In this document: positions 34,349-46,908 of the stretch, one piece after another
Position numbering within the stretch: the stretch's first letter is position 1
Layout: every line of letters starts with the position of its first letter
Assembly (NCBI GenBank): GCA_000697475.1
Contig: JNEU01000207.1
Span: forward strand, 31,924-95,923
DNA: 64,000 nucleotides
Direction of reading: 5' to 3'
Source of the DNA: Lichtheimia corymbifera B2541
Taxonomy: Eukaryota; Mucoromycota; Mucoromycetes; Mucorales; Lichtheimiaceae
Notes under the pieces: generated by a model
Told to the model about the DNA's origin: nothing
Seen by the model: the letters and a program-made list of their open reading frames with translations, nothing else
Databases searched by the model: none
Program-made: the position numbers and the translations under genes

Positions 34349-36665
34349 GCTGTGCAGGGTGGTGTGGGAAGTGACTTTGTGCGATTTTACAGTGCTCCCC
34401 TATCTTGCGTCGGTTAAACTGAAAAAAAGGCGAGAGAGAGAGGAAGGAAAAGGGTCATTTGCTTTGTCCCTTAAAATTTGTATCAGTTACAACGTCCGCC
34501 AACATCACTGGTTGACACGGGCCCAATCAAATATAATCGACCTGCAGGTGTTCTATTCTCTAATCCAATCCCCATTTCCCCCCACCACACTCAAACCCCC
34601 AACCTGCCAACGCGGTTCATTTTGCTCAGCACATGGCGAATAGCTTTTGCAAAGCTATTTACTGCCAACGTGACTACAAGATATTCGAAAAGATCTTATT
34701 GGCTTTTTCTTGAGCTGACTACCTATACGATTATATGGCAGGGGTGATGAAATTGATAAGTACGATAGATGATATGGCATAGATAACATGCGTGGGTAAG
34801 ATGACCAAGAGTATCTATCTTGGAACAAGCTGGGAAAATGACATAACCACGGTTGTGCAAGCAATCGACCGACGTTTATACATTACACGACAACAAGCTA
34901 CGGATAAAGCTTACCACCATACATAAAATAGGGATGCTTTGTCATCCTTGTATGTCTTTAGAGATTGGTTGTTCAGTTTCTTGTCGCCGCCTCTGGAGCA
35001 AAATATTTTGCCCTGGCTCGACGTTATCTTGATGTCAAAGATGGGAGTATGCCGCCTCAAAAATACCTTTGTGCTATATCATCTAGGGAACTACAACGCT
35101 CTTTCATTTAACCATGGAACATATTTACACATCTACTACGATTGTTAGTGCAATGATGATCGTTTCTTGTTCACTGGTGGCATAATACATCTTATTTTGA
35201 TCATCCAAAGACCCGCCCGGCTCTTGAATTTTATTCACAGACGCCAGAGGGTGGTATGAGTAATGCATATATTAGACAAAGCTGAATGATGATACTTCAT
35301 CATCCATAGTCATCATAACAGCAATGCAGAGAGCATGAAAAGGATGGCAAAGATTTCCATGTTGCCACGAGGAAAACGCTGTGTCACGTACTACAACAAA
35401 TAAATGGTGGTTGTGTGGGACAAATAAATTCTCCGTTTGGTGGTCAACTGCTATGGTGTCATGTGTACGCTTCTAGCTGACCACAAGAACACGTTTCCCC
35501 ACATGGCCTTGTCATTACAATAACAATGAAACAACCTTTATACTTTGTATTCATTGTTATGTGGATGGGTCGGATGTATGAAAAACCTTGGGGTAAGCTT
35601 CTTATCGCCGATTCGGTGAGGAACCATTTTTGGTCACAAGCCGAGGTCTTTTTAAAGTTTTGGGGGTAAGCAGCAGCAATTACACTCTCTCTTCGTTCCA
35701 TCATCCCCTGATCGAACTTTGAGCAAATATACATACATCATGCATTACGTGTCAATACGTCAATGTCTCTTGTGAAGGCAGCCACGCCACTGTAACATCA
35801 CGAAGCGAAAAAGGCCCCCATGTTTTCGAAACAATAATGATTCGTTACCTTAGAAGAGCATATGATCATAATGGCTTTCTAACATGTCACATCCTGTGTG
35901 TTGTCAGCCTATCTCGATCTTGAATATATTTACCTACAGTACTGCATCCATTTTTTAAAGGTCGATGGGTCATCTGTCTCTTATCACGTATAAATGGATC
36001 ATCTGGTGCCAGGGTCCACACATGCATTTATTATGCTATCATGCAATGACACAAAAAAGCCAAAGGAAACATGCAAGAAAACGGCCAATGATTGCATAGT
36101 AAATGTGTTGGCTATAACCATTTTTCCAACTGTGGATGCTATAGCAGTAATACGTCGATGATGAACGATGCTGGTGGATGGTAGTATGAAAGTATTTTCT
36201 TCTTAGGCATGTTGTCTGTTATCAGTATTCGCATATATGTGAATTTAAAAGGTTGCAATGGGATGAATCCTTAAGAAGGATTTTTATTATGATCATGGTA
36301 ACCAAGCATTACAATGACAACAAAATGGTGGTTCCTGAGCAACGAGGTATCCAAGGAGGTCGTCGTCCAGTAAGATGATTTGGTGGGTAGCTGTATTGTA
36401 ACTCAGCTAGGCTTTGAGCCGTGAGTTTGGCACTGCCAAAGTAAAGATCCTCCTCTTTCTCTATACACTGGTGCATCCGTATGTATCATCCATCACCCCA
36501 ATCAACCCTGGACATTCATCCATCCATTTACGAATAATGTACTGATCGAAAAGGAAAACGCCATCCGACTTTTTTACTCCTATCACCTTGTTCGCCACCT
36601 TCCCATTCAACCCTCCTCCTCCCTGTTCCCAATTGGCGGTTCCCATTTTTTCTTTTTTGTAGACA
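34349..36665. other. Gene-free 2.3 kb interval
   Basis: No supported gene. Several short frames without splice or coding evidence. The last 40 bp (TTTTTTCTTTTTTGTAG before the eL13 ATG) look like a 3' splice site, so a 5'-UTR intron of eL13 may lie here. Confidence 0.45.
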
Positions 36666-37504
36666 ATGGTCTTGAAGCACAACAACCAGTTGCCCAACCA
36701 GCATTTCCGTAAGGATTGGCAGCGTCGCGTTAAGACTTGGTTTGATCAACCCGGTCGCAAGAAATCTCGCCGTGTTGCACGCATCCAAAAGGCTGCTCGC
36801 ATTGCTCCTCGTCCCGTTGATGGTCTTTTGCGTCCTGCTGTTCGTTGCCCCACTCAACGTTACAACATGCGTCTCCGTGTTGGCCGTGGTTTCACTCTTG
36901 AGGAAATCAAGGTAGGATTTGAATTTGCATGAATTTGGGGGGTGTGGAATATGGCATGTTTACTTACACATGGATCATCACGTGGTCTCTATAGGAAGCT
37001 GGCATTAACCGCAAGGAAGCTCGCTCCATTGGTATTGCTGTTGACCACCGTCGTCGCAACCACTCCCAAGAGTCGCTTGAGCTTAACGTTCAACGCCTCA
37101 AGGCTTACAAGGCCAAGTTGATTGTCTTCCCTCGCAAGGCCTCCAGCCCCAAGAAGGGTGACTCTGATGTAAGTATAAGGGACAAAGGATAAAGGGAATA
37201 TGTGGATACTCATTGTGGTTGTTATTATAGGCTGCCGCTGTTGCTTCTGCTGTTCAACTCCGTGGTGCCATTCTCCCCGTTGAGCAAGTTGCTACTGCCC
37301 CTGAAGCTCGTGCCATCTCTGCTGATGAGAAGAAGGTTAACGCTTACATGAAGCTTCGTTACGCTCGCTCTGCTGCCCGCACTCTTGGTGCTCGTGAGAA
37401 GCGTGCTCGTGATAAGGCTGAAGAAGAGGCTAACAAGGTAAGATTAATAGAATGTCATATGATAGTGGGATATGAAACTGATTCCTCGTCTATAGAAGAA
37501 ATAA
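36666..37504 (+). CDS. RPL13: 60S ribosomal protein eL13
   Basis: Large-subunit ribosomal protein. Exons 36666-36911, 36995-37168, 37231-37437 and 37496-37504 give 211 aa. It opens [18 protein letters not shown] and contains [61 protein letters not shown] and the basic C-terminus [17 protein letters not shown]. The last exon is only nine bases (Lys-Lys-stop) after a GT-AG intron. Strong codon bias (CGT, AAG, GCT) suits high expression. A TAG three bases before the start suggests an intron in the leader. Confidence 0.95.
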
Positions 37505-38425
37505 ACGTCTCTCTCTCTTTTCGTCACTTTCATTCTTCACGTGTATCAGAAACCGAGCTTTTTTTTTGTTCATTGGTTGTGCTAATAAACCGAAAACCAG
37601 CGTATTGTGTGTGTGTTCGTGCATATGATCTTTACATCTTATCATCCCATCCCAGCCACTGTGTGTCAAATTGATGTCTCAATCCCATATTCTCCACTTT
37701 CTTGGTTCCGTCGTCGTGGTAGCGGTGAAGTACTTTATGTTTCGCTGGTGTCGAATACAACGTGTCCAGACCCTTTTCTTTTTTATCCATCGGATGAAAC
37801 AGCAGTTGATTGAAAAAATGGGATCAGTGATTTGAGACAATGATTACTTTAGAGATTGTGTATATAGAAACTATAAATGTCGTTTTTACATAAATGCCCC
37901 ATGACACAACAATGAATTAGCTGACAATGACAATAATGCAGAGTTTATTGTTACCATACCGCTTTTGGTGTGCGTACACAAAGGTGTGGCTCGAGAGCCC
38001 AACGGTGTGGGGGAGCATGATAATGGAACAATAATTATGGGCAATGACAAGGGTGAAATGCCATTGGGGTTCATTTTTCTTATGTTGATTGCAGAATTCG
38101 ATCCTCCCGTAGGATCGGGTACCTGTTTTCTATTCATTCCAGGTACATGACACATAGAGTGCATGCAGGTGCACATATCCCACGCGAGATCTTTTTCGCA
38201 TTGAAGCGCCGCAAAGCGTGTGCGTTTTCACTTCAACATCTTCCAGGATGATACACCGCCCACTTTTTGTATTCTGAGAAACGAATCCAATCAAAAATCA
38301 CAGGTACATATATCTGCGTCGTGTATTTTTCTTGGTGCTTAAAAGGGGGGAGGATCCATCTGATGTTGTTTTTCTTTCTCTCTCTCTCTCTCTCTTTTGA
38401 CACATTCTTTTATTTCACATTCATT
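37505..38425. promoter_or_regulatory. Intergenic region upstream of the thaumatin-like gene
   Basis: 0.9 kb. It ends with a (TC)n tract at 38376-38397, 29 bp before the start, typical of strong fungal promoters; AGGGG-like boxes near 38345 could be stress sites. The 37505-37812 part is the eL13 3' flank. Confidence 0.35.
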
Positions 38426-39160
38426 ATGGTTCAATTGTCGTTGTTGTCTGCTTTGGCTCTCGCTGGCGTTAGTCTTGCTGCTCCTAGTGCACGATCAAAT
38501 GTTGGTGTTACCATCAAGAACCATTGTGATGTGGATTTGGATGTGTACAAGCTTACCAATGGCCATGGCAACACGGATACGTCGTACGAATTGTCACCTG
38601 GTGCCTCCAAGACCGTCAATGTAGACGCCTCTTGGGCTGGTAAGTGATCATCATCATCTCCGTAAAAAGAAGAACATTGTATTGATATTTTTGAAAAAGG
38701 TCGTTTCTGGGCTTGTGGTCCCAAGGATCCCAAAAAGTGTGGCCATTATGGCTCACCTGTCTCGCTGGCCGAGTTCAAGTTCAGCGGTTTCCAAGGTGTT
38801 GACTTTTACGATATCTCCTTTGTGGATGGTTTCAACTTGCCGGTCAAGATTAAGCCCAACTCCAAGGACCAAGGTGAATTTGGAAAGTATGATTGTGGTG
38901 CTGCTACTTGCTCTACACTTCCTTCATGCCCAGCTGGTCTGGAATCGGAAGGTGGTGCTTGTAAGAGTGCTTGTGCTGCCTTTGGTACCGACGAATTCTG
39001 CTGCACTGGTAGCTACAATGGTCCCGACAAGTGTGCTGCTAGCAAGTACGCTCGTCATTTCAAGAGTGGATGTTCCGATGCTTATTCATACGCTTATGAT
39101 GATGCTGATAGTACCTTTGGATGCCGCTCCAATGGCTACACTGTCACTTTTTGCCCCTAA
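38426..39160 (+). CDS. Secreted thaumatin-like protein
   Basis: Exons 38426-38639 and 38700-39160 give 224 aa. A signal peptide (MVQLSLLSALALAGVSLAAP, about 1-19) precedes a thaumatin fold: VTIKNHCDVDLDVYKL, GRFWACGPKDPKKCG, SLAEFKFSGFQGVDFYDISF, VDGFNLPVKIKP and a cysteine-rich C-terminus ending YTVTFCP. The acidic-cleft residues (Arg, Glu, then the Asp cluster around DFYDISFVDGF) are present. Family members bind or cleave beta-1,3-glucan and can be antifungal or remodel the cell wall. The exact role here is unknown. Confidence 0.88.
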
Positions 39161-39497
39161 GATCTTTTTAATAAAAAGCCAAGCGCAATCGCCATTGAAA
39201 AAAGAGACATTGAATTTGTATTAGGATAATATAAGAGAAAACTTTTAATTTTTTCGTATACAGGAAAGATATGGAAAAATGATACAGACACGAGAGAATA
39301 CACATGTTGATGCAATATGGTTAAGAGGATGAAAGAGTTGCGTGAGAAAGAGAAAGAGAGAGAGAGAACAAAAATTACAAGGGCGAGGATATGAATGAAA
39401 ACAGAGGAGGTTTGATATGATGTGAATATGTGGGTGAAGAGAGAGGGTGATATATGTATATGCGCGTGTGTGTGTTGTGAGTAAGTGCAATGCATTT
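39161..39497. other. Convergent 3' flanks
   Basis: Between the thaumatin-like gene and the NET-like gene. An AG-repeat (39340-39368) and a GT tract (about 39463-39480) are present; nothing else. Confidence 0.5.
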
Positions 39498-41601
39498 TTA
39501 AAGCATAATGTCAATCTCCTCGTCCTCCTCTTCCTCAATGGCAGATGGTGATGATGATGGTAAGGAGACTTGAGCGATCGATGAGGGTGAAGTAGGTACA
39601 GGTGTTGAAACAGGGGATGCTTCATGAACAATGGTTTGGTTATCCTTGACATTGAAATCCATCTTTTCGTCGCTGTATACAATCAATGTGCCTTCAGGTT
39701 GATCATCATCGGTTTCCTCGGATCCATAAAACTGATCTTCCATGATACGTCGCTTGTGTAAAGCAGTCCTTCGTTTAGGGCGGGTCACAGCGATGCTATC
39801 TGTCACTTGTTGTGCATGGGCCAATGCAGATGTTGATACCACTGCAGCTGCATCATCATCGCCATTCTTTTTGGATCGTTTACCACGACCACCACCTCGT
39901 CGACCATTGTTGCTACCAGCGCTTCGTCGTCGTTGTTTGCCTTGCTGCTTTTCAAGTTGAGCTTGACGCTTGGATAACTGAGCCATGGAAATCGGACCAT
40001 TGTTCTGAGACATCATCGTGGATGCAGTACCCAATACATCATCCTCTTGATCATCTGCACTTTCATCATCCGCCAAAATATCTTCAGTCAATTCTTGACG
40101 TGACTTCCTGGATCGTGCCTTGACTCCATGTTGACGTCGTCGTCCACCACCATTACTTGAAGGATTACGTCGACGAGGTTGTCTCTTCTTTTTTGGCATA
40201 TCATCTTCATCTTCAGAATCATCCAACATAGCAACGGAGTTTTTGTTGGCAATTGAAGGTTGTTGTTGTTGTTCCTCTTTCTTGTCAAGATATTGCTCGA
40301 GATCCACAGCCGGCCCGCCGCTCTGTTCAAGAATACACGCCTCGACATATGACAAGAGCCTTACTAATTGATCACGTGCCAAGCATGAGAGATCAATTTC
40401 AACTTCACCATTGGCTTGACCCGCGTTGTCATTGGAGATGATGGCAAGGATACCGGGTAATTTCTCAGGTTGCAATTGGTTACTGATCTTATTGAGCAAG
40501 GTTTCTTCGATTTGTCGTTTGTGCATGTATGCATAGGCTGAGCATGAAGCTGTAGGTGAAGCTGGACGCGACCTGCGCTTATGTGGTGTGGATGCAGCTG
40601 TGGATGCAGTAGGAAATGATTCTGATTCAGACTCTGATTCATCTGACGAAGACCAATATCGGCTACCAAGATTGGCGACTGTAGTAGGGATCACCGTATT
40701 CTCATCCTCTGAATCAGAAGAATCATCATCGGATGAATCGTCAGTGCTATCCTCTTCTTCACTGCTCAACATGGATGATCGTCGACGTTTGAGGTGGTTG
40801 ACAGGCAAGGATGGTTCTTCTTGAATGGCAGCAACAACAGGTACCACTGGTTCATCATCATCTTGTACAGTGATTTCCTCTTCTTCTTCTTCTTCAACGA
40901 TTTCAACTTGAGGACTGCCAACAGGTGTCGATTCAATCGAAGGTTGTGCACTCATGTTGATCGATGTATCATCAGCCACTAAGGTGATCTCCATGTTAAT
41001 ACCATGTCTATAAATAAATGCATTCAATCCTTACCAAACATCATTTCGTCATAAAAGGGTGATGGCATTTCAGTCAAATCGCCTTGACTAAACAAGTTTT
41101 CAAGATGGAGCGAGAGTTGATGTGCATCGAATCCACTAAGAGCAGCGTGTGCTTCATTGGCGACGTTATTGTCATCATCAGCATGCGTGGTAGTCGTTGT
41201 CGTCCAAGGCTGTAACCAAGAAGCCATTGACTCTCTAACAGCACGATCCCTTTTGTGTTAATGGCCTTATTTGTCTAGATGAAGTTTACAAAAGCAACGC
41301 ACCTCATCATGAGATCCTGGACTTCACCAGTCAAATCCTCCATATTGTGACCTGGCGTGGTGGTGCTACCGCCATTCGACAATAGCTTTGCAATCTCGTC
41401 TTCAGTAACGACAGGTGCTTCCGCATGTGATTTTCGTCGAGTCGATGCATAAGCAGCAAATGAGTCGTTGGTTTCTTGTTGATGTGCAACCGTGATTCTG
41501 GAAAAGGTCGTTGATCGAGGAAGAGTCAGTGTCAAATTTTTTTCTTCCCTTCCCATAAACAAATACACGCGTATGTAAAGGACTTTGACTTACCCTCCCA
41601 T
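39498..41601 (-). CDS. Nuclear protein with NET-like (extraterminal) segment and long charged tracts
   Basis: Exons 41594-41601 (only 8 nt, ATG GGA GG), 41303-41497, 41035-41249 and 39498-40978 join in frame to 632 aa. Residues 1-140 are mixed and helical (GHNMEDLTGEVQDLMMRDRA, HQLSLHLENLFSQG). A Glu-rich and Ser/Asp-rich acidic region follows. About residues 300-360 read ISNQLQPEKLPGILAI, EVEIDLSCL and LVRLLSYVEACI, resembling the NET fold of BET and TAF14-type chromatin proteins. Then come basic nuclear-localisation-like stretches (KKKRQPRRR, GRGKRSKK) and an acidic tail. Probably a chromatin or transcription regulator. The microexon start is inferred from frame and splice consensus. Confidence 0.65.
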
Positions 41602-41667
41602 GATGTTTAGAGTGTTATATAGTAAAGAGAGTTGTTGTTGTTATGTACAAAGCGTGTGTTGTGAGTT

Positions 41668-41706
<39 letters not shown>

Positions 41707-42075
41707 ATGTGTTATTGAACAACGCGTGTGAGGTGTGGTTGAAGCGAGTCAAGTAATAAAAGAACAAGCGGGTATGCTGGAAGACAAAGTTCAAGAGTTA
41801 CAAACTACGTATTGACTCGAGCAATCGAGTTGCTATTGATATATTGTCAAGACGAGTTGAACAGAACTTGTTCAAAGAAGTAAAAAGGGAGGAAGGAAAT
41901 AGGCCCACTGCCAGAAAAGTTTTTGAGTGAAAAAATCTGCAGTAAGAGCGACTCCGAATATGTGATCGTTACACGCCGCCCGTCTTATTTGACAAACCAA
42001 AAGTAAAGCGGATCAAAGCCGCAATAATACAAGTTTGATTTATTACAACAATGGTATCTTTATTCCCACTTTGAA
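41602..42075. repeat. Intergenic with (TG)n microsatellite
   Basis: A GT/TG tract of about 40 bp at 41662-41705 lies 60-100 bp upstream of the minus-strand NET-like start. The rest, up to the F-box 3 stop, has no recognised feature. Confidence 0.7.
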
Positions 42076-43859
42076 TCATCTACTAACAATGATACGGTTA
42101 TCCACCTTGACCTCGTGTAAAAATAAGGGACGTCTATTTAGGGTATTGTCATCACTGTTCTTCGTCTTACGGTCCTCCAGCCATTGTTCCAATATCTCGG
42201 CAGTCAATGGTTTGCACTTGGTAATCTTGAGAGTCTTGAGATGGCTCATCCCAAAAAGAATATCCAATATCTCAATATCCATACGTGTGACGCGTATTAG
42301 TGCAAGATGCTGCAATGTGCCATGTTGCTGCAGCCGTGTCAAGAATTGAGCCATGACCTGGGGTGGTACAAGCATCTTCTCCACACCTTCCAATGAAAGC
42401 TCCTCCAAGGTCCTTATGGATGCCACTGCAAGTAATACAGCAGAGTCAATCAATAGTGAGCCCATGCTTGATAGTGATAGGTATCGCAATGACGGGGTAT
42501 TTGGCCGGCTTATTGTCTGAAAGAACCATGGTAGAATCCCCCCTGATGATGATACAACATGATGTCGATGATTCAGTGTCGTCGTCATTCTTCTAGCAGC
42601 AGCAGCAGGAGGAGCGTGTTGGTCTTGTTGATCCACAAGTACATCAGGATTCTCAATACATAATTCCAGTTTCTCCAAGGATCTCAATGATAATAATGAT
42701 CGCCATACAGGTGTATCCAAGTGATGCATGCGACATAGATGAAGGTGTTCCAAGTTGGGACATGCCATGATCAATGCAGCAATATGTCCACCTCTGCAAC
42801 CGTAGAGTGATCGGCAGCACAACGTTTTGAGTCGATGAAATGGATGATGCGGTAACCTTGACACCAGATGATCCCAATCCGTACAAGTCAACCCTTCCAA
42901 TTCCAAATGAAGTAGCTCTAATGTGCTATGTTGCTCAAGGATAAAATCGAGTGTGGCGAGATTCTTGATCCGATCTTGGCGATATTCATGCAACACTAAA
43001 TGTCGCACTCCATAGCATGGATCATCATCATCATCCTTGGCCTGAGAATAAGATGGGTGGGTATCGTAATCATACAACATGTTGAATGGGCCGCTGTGAA
43101 TAACTTGAATGAATGGACAAGCTTGAAGTATGGTATGATAATCGAGTTGAACCATGAGATTCACTTTGAGGCGTAAAAGTGATGGACAATGTTGCAATAT
43201 GGCGTACAAATCAAATGAAGTCTCTTTGGTGTCAATGCGTAATGTTGTTAACCCAAGGCGATCTCTTGCTTCCACTGGTAAAAGTTTGGGTCGATACGCC
43301 ACTGAAAACGGCATTACTGCATATGATAATTGTGTAACATCAGGACATGCAGCGATAATGCGAGGAAGAAGGGATGGTAATGGCCGTGTGCTATGTAGTT
43401 CAAGTGTATGCAGACGATGGTAACGATGCGTCGTCTTTTTGGATAATGCACGCAAGAGCTCGATTAGCTTTTCTGGGTGTTTCATCTGAGAAGCGAGCTG
43501 CATTTCTACATGTGACGATATCACATCAGTATCGTGATCATCCCTACTTTTGTGTGCTTACTTAATCGATCAATGCGATGGCATTCCTGTAGCTTGGCTA
43601 ATGCATCATAGAGTCGATTCTCACCAAAGTTAGAGAGCAAGGTGACTGATCGTAAATGAGGTGCAAAGTATCGAATGTGATCAAGGGTATCGTCGGCGTT
43701 GGTGGCTATTGCGATATCGGCCCATAAATTGGCTGCACAAGGTGGAATAGCTCGTCGCCATTGCTGACACACGCCAATGCAAGTAATGCAATCGTTGCGA
43801 TCCAACTGCGAGACAATGTTGGTGATAATTTCGGGTGGCAATGTGTGCAATGCGGGCAT
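42076..43859 (-). CDS. F-box/LRR protein (F-box 3)
   Basis: Exons 43562-43859 and 42076-43505 give 575 aa. The F-box is at residues 1-50 (MPALHTLPPEIITNIVSQLD, CIGVCQQWRR). It is followed by LRR-like repeats with a clear period: LIMACPNLEHLHLCRMHHL, SLRSLEKLELC, LRYLSLSSMGSL, IRTLEELSLEGV, LQHLALIRVTRM, MSHLKTLKITKC. Likely an SCF ubiquitin ligase adaptor. The phase-1 intron after codon 99 matches F-box 1 and F-box 2, and this copy is intact. Substrate unknown. Confidence 0.85.
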
Positions 43860-44437
43860 AAGGAGATAAGGACGAAAAAGAGTGAGAGAAAAAGAAGAAA
43901 GGAAAAGAAGGCGCGTGCGTGTGTATAAACGCAGGATTGCTGTGCAACGTACCGTGAGACAAAAGAGAAAGAGAACAATGGACCCATTCTCATTCACAAG
44001 GACAAAATCATCCTCGTAACAGCTTCAGTATCGACATGCTGTAAAGGCATAGCTATTGCAATCAAAGCAAGCAGTGTTCCTTAATAATGCTACTTGTTAC
44101 TACTCCTGCATTACTTGCTGCATCATCACGGGATACATCCATCCCTGAAAACGATAGACGTGATGTGATGTGTGTGGTATCGACTTTATTTGTTTCTAAG
44201 CATCATGATTACATTACAGATAGGAAAATTAGAGTGGATTGTTTGCAATAATGAATCGGCAAATGGGTGTCTATATATAAAAGCTGCTCTTCCATCATCA
44301 TAGTCATTGTAGTACTGATAGATAGAGATGACGTTGTTGTGCTGCCAAAAGGATAGGCCATCGTATCATAGCAACCACTACAATTGAGTTACAGAATTTC
44401 AAAGTGGGGGTTGGAGGTGGCACTATTGTGGTTGCCA
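43860..44437. other. Divergent intergenic region
   Basis: Between the F-box 3 start (minus) and RRG7 (plus). TATATAAAAG at about 44273 is a plausible TATA element for the plus gene. Confidence 0.4.
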
Positions 44438-45151
44438 ATGAAACTCCTTTCTCAAACACTTGTTTGCCGTCGTCTTCTTATACCCAATTCGCGATGCAAA
44501 TCGACTTCGGCTATCACGGATCTTGCTTCGTTCTTAAAGACATCCCAAGGCAAAGACCAAACAACGTCTACTTTTCGAGGCACCTTGTTTGAATGGCAGA
44601 CATGCGAGGCATTACAAAAGGGCATGGGCATGCAACTACGTCGTACAGGTGGCAGAAGTGATCGTGGCGTGGATCTGTATGGTGAATGGCCCATTGAGAC
44701 GATCATCAACCACGGCATAAAAGGCCAGGAGAGGACTCTGTCATCGTCATCGTCAACGCCTCCTTGTGTTATTGTACAGTGCAAAAACATCAAAAGTGGA
44801 TGTACACCAGATCATATTCGATCACTCGTTGGTGCTGTGGTGCTTGCAAATGACTCGACTCGAGATACGATTGGGATCCTTGCTGGTGTACGGCCTTTTA
44901 CACGTGAGGTCACTGAACACTTTATGGGAAGCAATGTACCCCTTGGATTGGCAAGGATCAAGGATACATCAGTGCAATCACTTTTATTCAATGCTGCAGC
45001 AGAGGACGTACTTCAAGGATTGGTGGTTGTCACAGAATATAATGCGGATGGAATTACACAAGAACCTGTGCTGATGTACGATGGGATGACCATTAAACTC
45101 AACGAATCGTTACGGTGTTCCCCTTCTTCTTCATCCAATGTTGTATCATGA
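44438..45151 (+). CDS. RRG7: RRG7-type mitochondrial protein with PD-(D/E)XK nuclease-like fold
   Basis: Single-exon 237 aa. The start at 44438 (MKLLSQTLVCRRLLIPNSRC) gives an Arg-rich, acid-free presequence typical of mitochondrial import; the frame extends upstream without an ATG. The core reads TLFEWQTCEAL (Glu52), RRTGGRSDRGVDLYGEW (Asp79) and VIVQCKN (Gln114, Lys116). These are the residues of a PD-(D/E)XK active site and fit the fungal Rrg7 family (required for respiratory growth). A 10-residue Ser/Thr/Pro insert precedes the Q-C-K strand. The biochemical activity of the family is not well established. Confidence 0.75.
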   Translation: MKLLSQTLVCRRLLIPNSRCKSTSAITDLASFLKTSQGKDQTTSTFRGTLFEWQTCEALQKGMGMQLRRTGGRSDRGVDLYGEWPIETIINHGIKGQERTLSSSSSTPPCVIVQCKNIKSGCTPDHIRSLVGAVVLANDSTRDTIGILAGVRPFTREVTEHFMGSNVPLGLARIKDTSVQSLLFNAAAEDVLQGLVVVTEYNADGITQEPVLMYDGMTIKLNESLRCSPSSSSNVVS

Positions 45152-45601
45152 TAAACTAGAATGAGTATTGTATTATAACTAGTGATGGTTGGAAATATAG
45201 ATGCATTTGTATACCATTGTAAACTTACATTTCTTTGTCTTGGATTTGCTCATTACAGCAGCTCAGAATAATAAAGCAAGAAGTTTGATTGTCTTGGTTA
45301 TTGCAATGATTGATTGTTCTCTTATATCATTGATTAAATCTACAAACAGCCCTTATGCAGCAATATATGATGTGTCTCCCTGGCAACAAGAAAAACTACT
45401 ATGTAATGGATCCCAATAAACCAAATATATATACACAAGGATGATAATGTTTATTGTATAGCTAATGTATGTGAATGGGAATATGCCGGGGTGAAGGATG
45501 CTGCTAGCATAAAGGAGGAGTAATCCATTGGCTGGTTGATTCGTATCATTCCCTTTCGCCGACAATACCACACACCACCCGATCGCGAGTCTTACACATC
45601 C
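45152..45601. other. Intergenic, nothing identified
   Basis: 0.45 kb between RRG7 and the Nup96-like gene, same strand. An upstream exon of the next gene cannot be excluded. Confidence 0.4.
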
Positions 45602-46908
45602 ATGATTGCCAGTGCAAGCAGCAGTAAACGACCATTGACCACTGAATCCTTTGAGCGAGATCCTCCTGGGAAGTTTCCAAAGACATTCCATACAAACGGC
45701 AAGCCGGATTCCACAGCAAGTAGTGCAAAGGACAACTTTTTTCAAAGAGACGACGATCGTGAACACGCATTGCAAGCAACGGCTGTGTCTTCAAACGTAG
45801 AACGCGATGGGGTTACCATGTTGAAGAAGCTTCGTGAACGACGGGAACAGGTATATATGAATACTACCGAGAGCGAGAAAGAAAGTGAAGGCTCACATGG
45901 GTGTTTTAGCTGAAGAGGTTATATATTGGACTATTGAAGAAGATGACAGAAGAAGCAACACTGGATGAACATGGTCAATTATGTGCACGATCTACTAAGC
46001 GATGGACATCGATTGTCTCGATACCCGGCTTTGAACAGCTACCCGACAATGATCAAATCGCATGGCAGCTGTGTACACTTTTATTCGATCCTCAGCCAGA
46101 TAGTGAGCGACGATTACGGCAGTTCAGGAATTGGCTTCTCAATTATGTTTCTATACGAGCTGATACAGCAGCAGAATATGCCTCGTTGCACAACCACGAT
46201 GATCCATATGCGCCCATCTTTATTTATTTGACGTATGGTAGTCTACAAGAAGCAGCCAATGCTGCAATCCAGGGACCAGCAAAAGACAATGAATTAGCAC
46301 ACATGATTGCATCATCCCCAGCACCTTTCAAGGAGTTATACACCATGTACAAAGAACGATTAGACGAACTCGTACGATCAGGCCACTTTGATCGATTTAC
46401 ACCTTATCAGCAACGGATATGGCGAGTGTTATGTGGTGATATGACGATTCTGGATGATGACAGTATCCATTTGGATTGGCGACAAGCATTTGTGCTGTAC
46501 ATGATGTATGTCCCGATACAAAACGACGACGACAAGGATGTGGTGGATCGATTGGATGCGTTGATTGGTCTTTATATTGACTGCTTTGAGAACCCTTTCT
46601 GTTATCGGATGAGCCATGAATCCAACGATGAGACGAATCCACAGGACCGGCCCACATGGTACACTGTGCTCAAATTCTGGCGTCGGCTACAATATCACCC
46701 TGAACAACTACATTTAGATCGTCATCCAATTCATCTCGATGACTGGTCTCCGTGGCTCGGTGTCTGCTTTTCCATTTTCTTCCCAAACGTGTTCCCGAGA
46801 ACAAAAGTGACCGAATGGATGCAACGCGTGAGTCAACAATTGCGAAAAGTCGGTGCTACAAATGAAGATATTCCCAGTATTCTGGCACCCTACATGGGAC
46901 TCTTATGA
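45602..46908 (+). CDS. Nup96-like alpha-helical protein (nucleoporin fragment or paralogue)
   Basis: Exons 45602-45850 and 45910-46908 give 415 aa. The C-terminal 300 residues are alpha-helical and show a Nup96/Nup145C-like order: IAWQLCTLLFDP, RQFRNWLLNYV, IYLTYGSLQEAANAAI, ELAHMIASS, RIWRVLCGDM, HLDWRQAFVLYMMYV. The N-terminus (1-110) is charged and low complexity. A full Nup98-Nup96 precursor is several times longer with GLFG repeats and an autoproteolytic domain, and neither is seen here. It could be a separate Nup96 gene, a truncated paralogue, or another helical-repeat protein; family assignment is tentative. The start could lie in an unseen upstream exon. Confidence 0.5.

Noticed and set aside
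35459..35734. 91-codon minus frame in the 34.3-36.7 kb interval
   Set aside because: No motif, no splice partners and weak composition.
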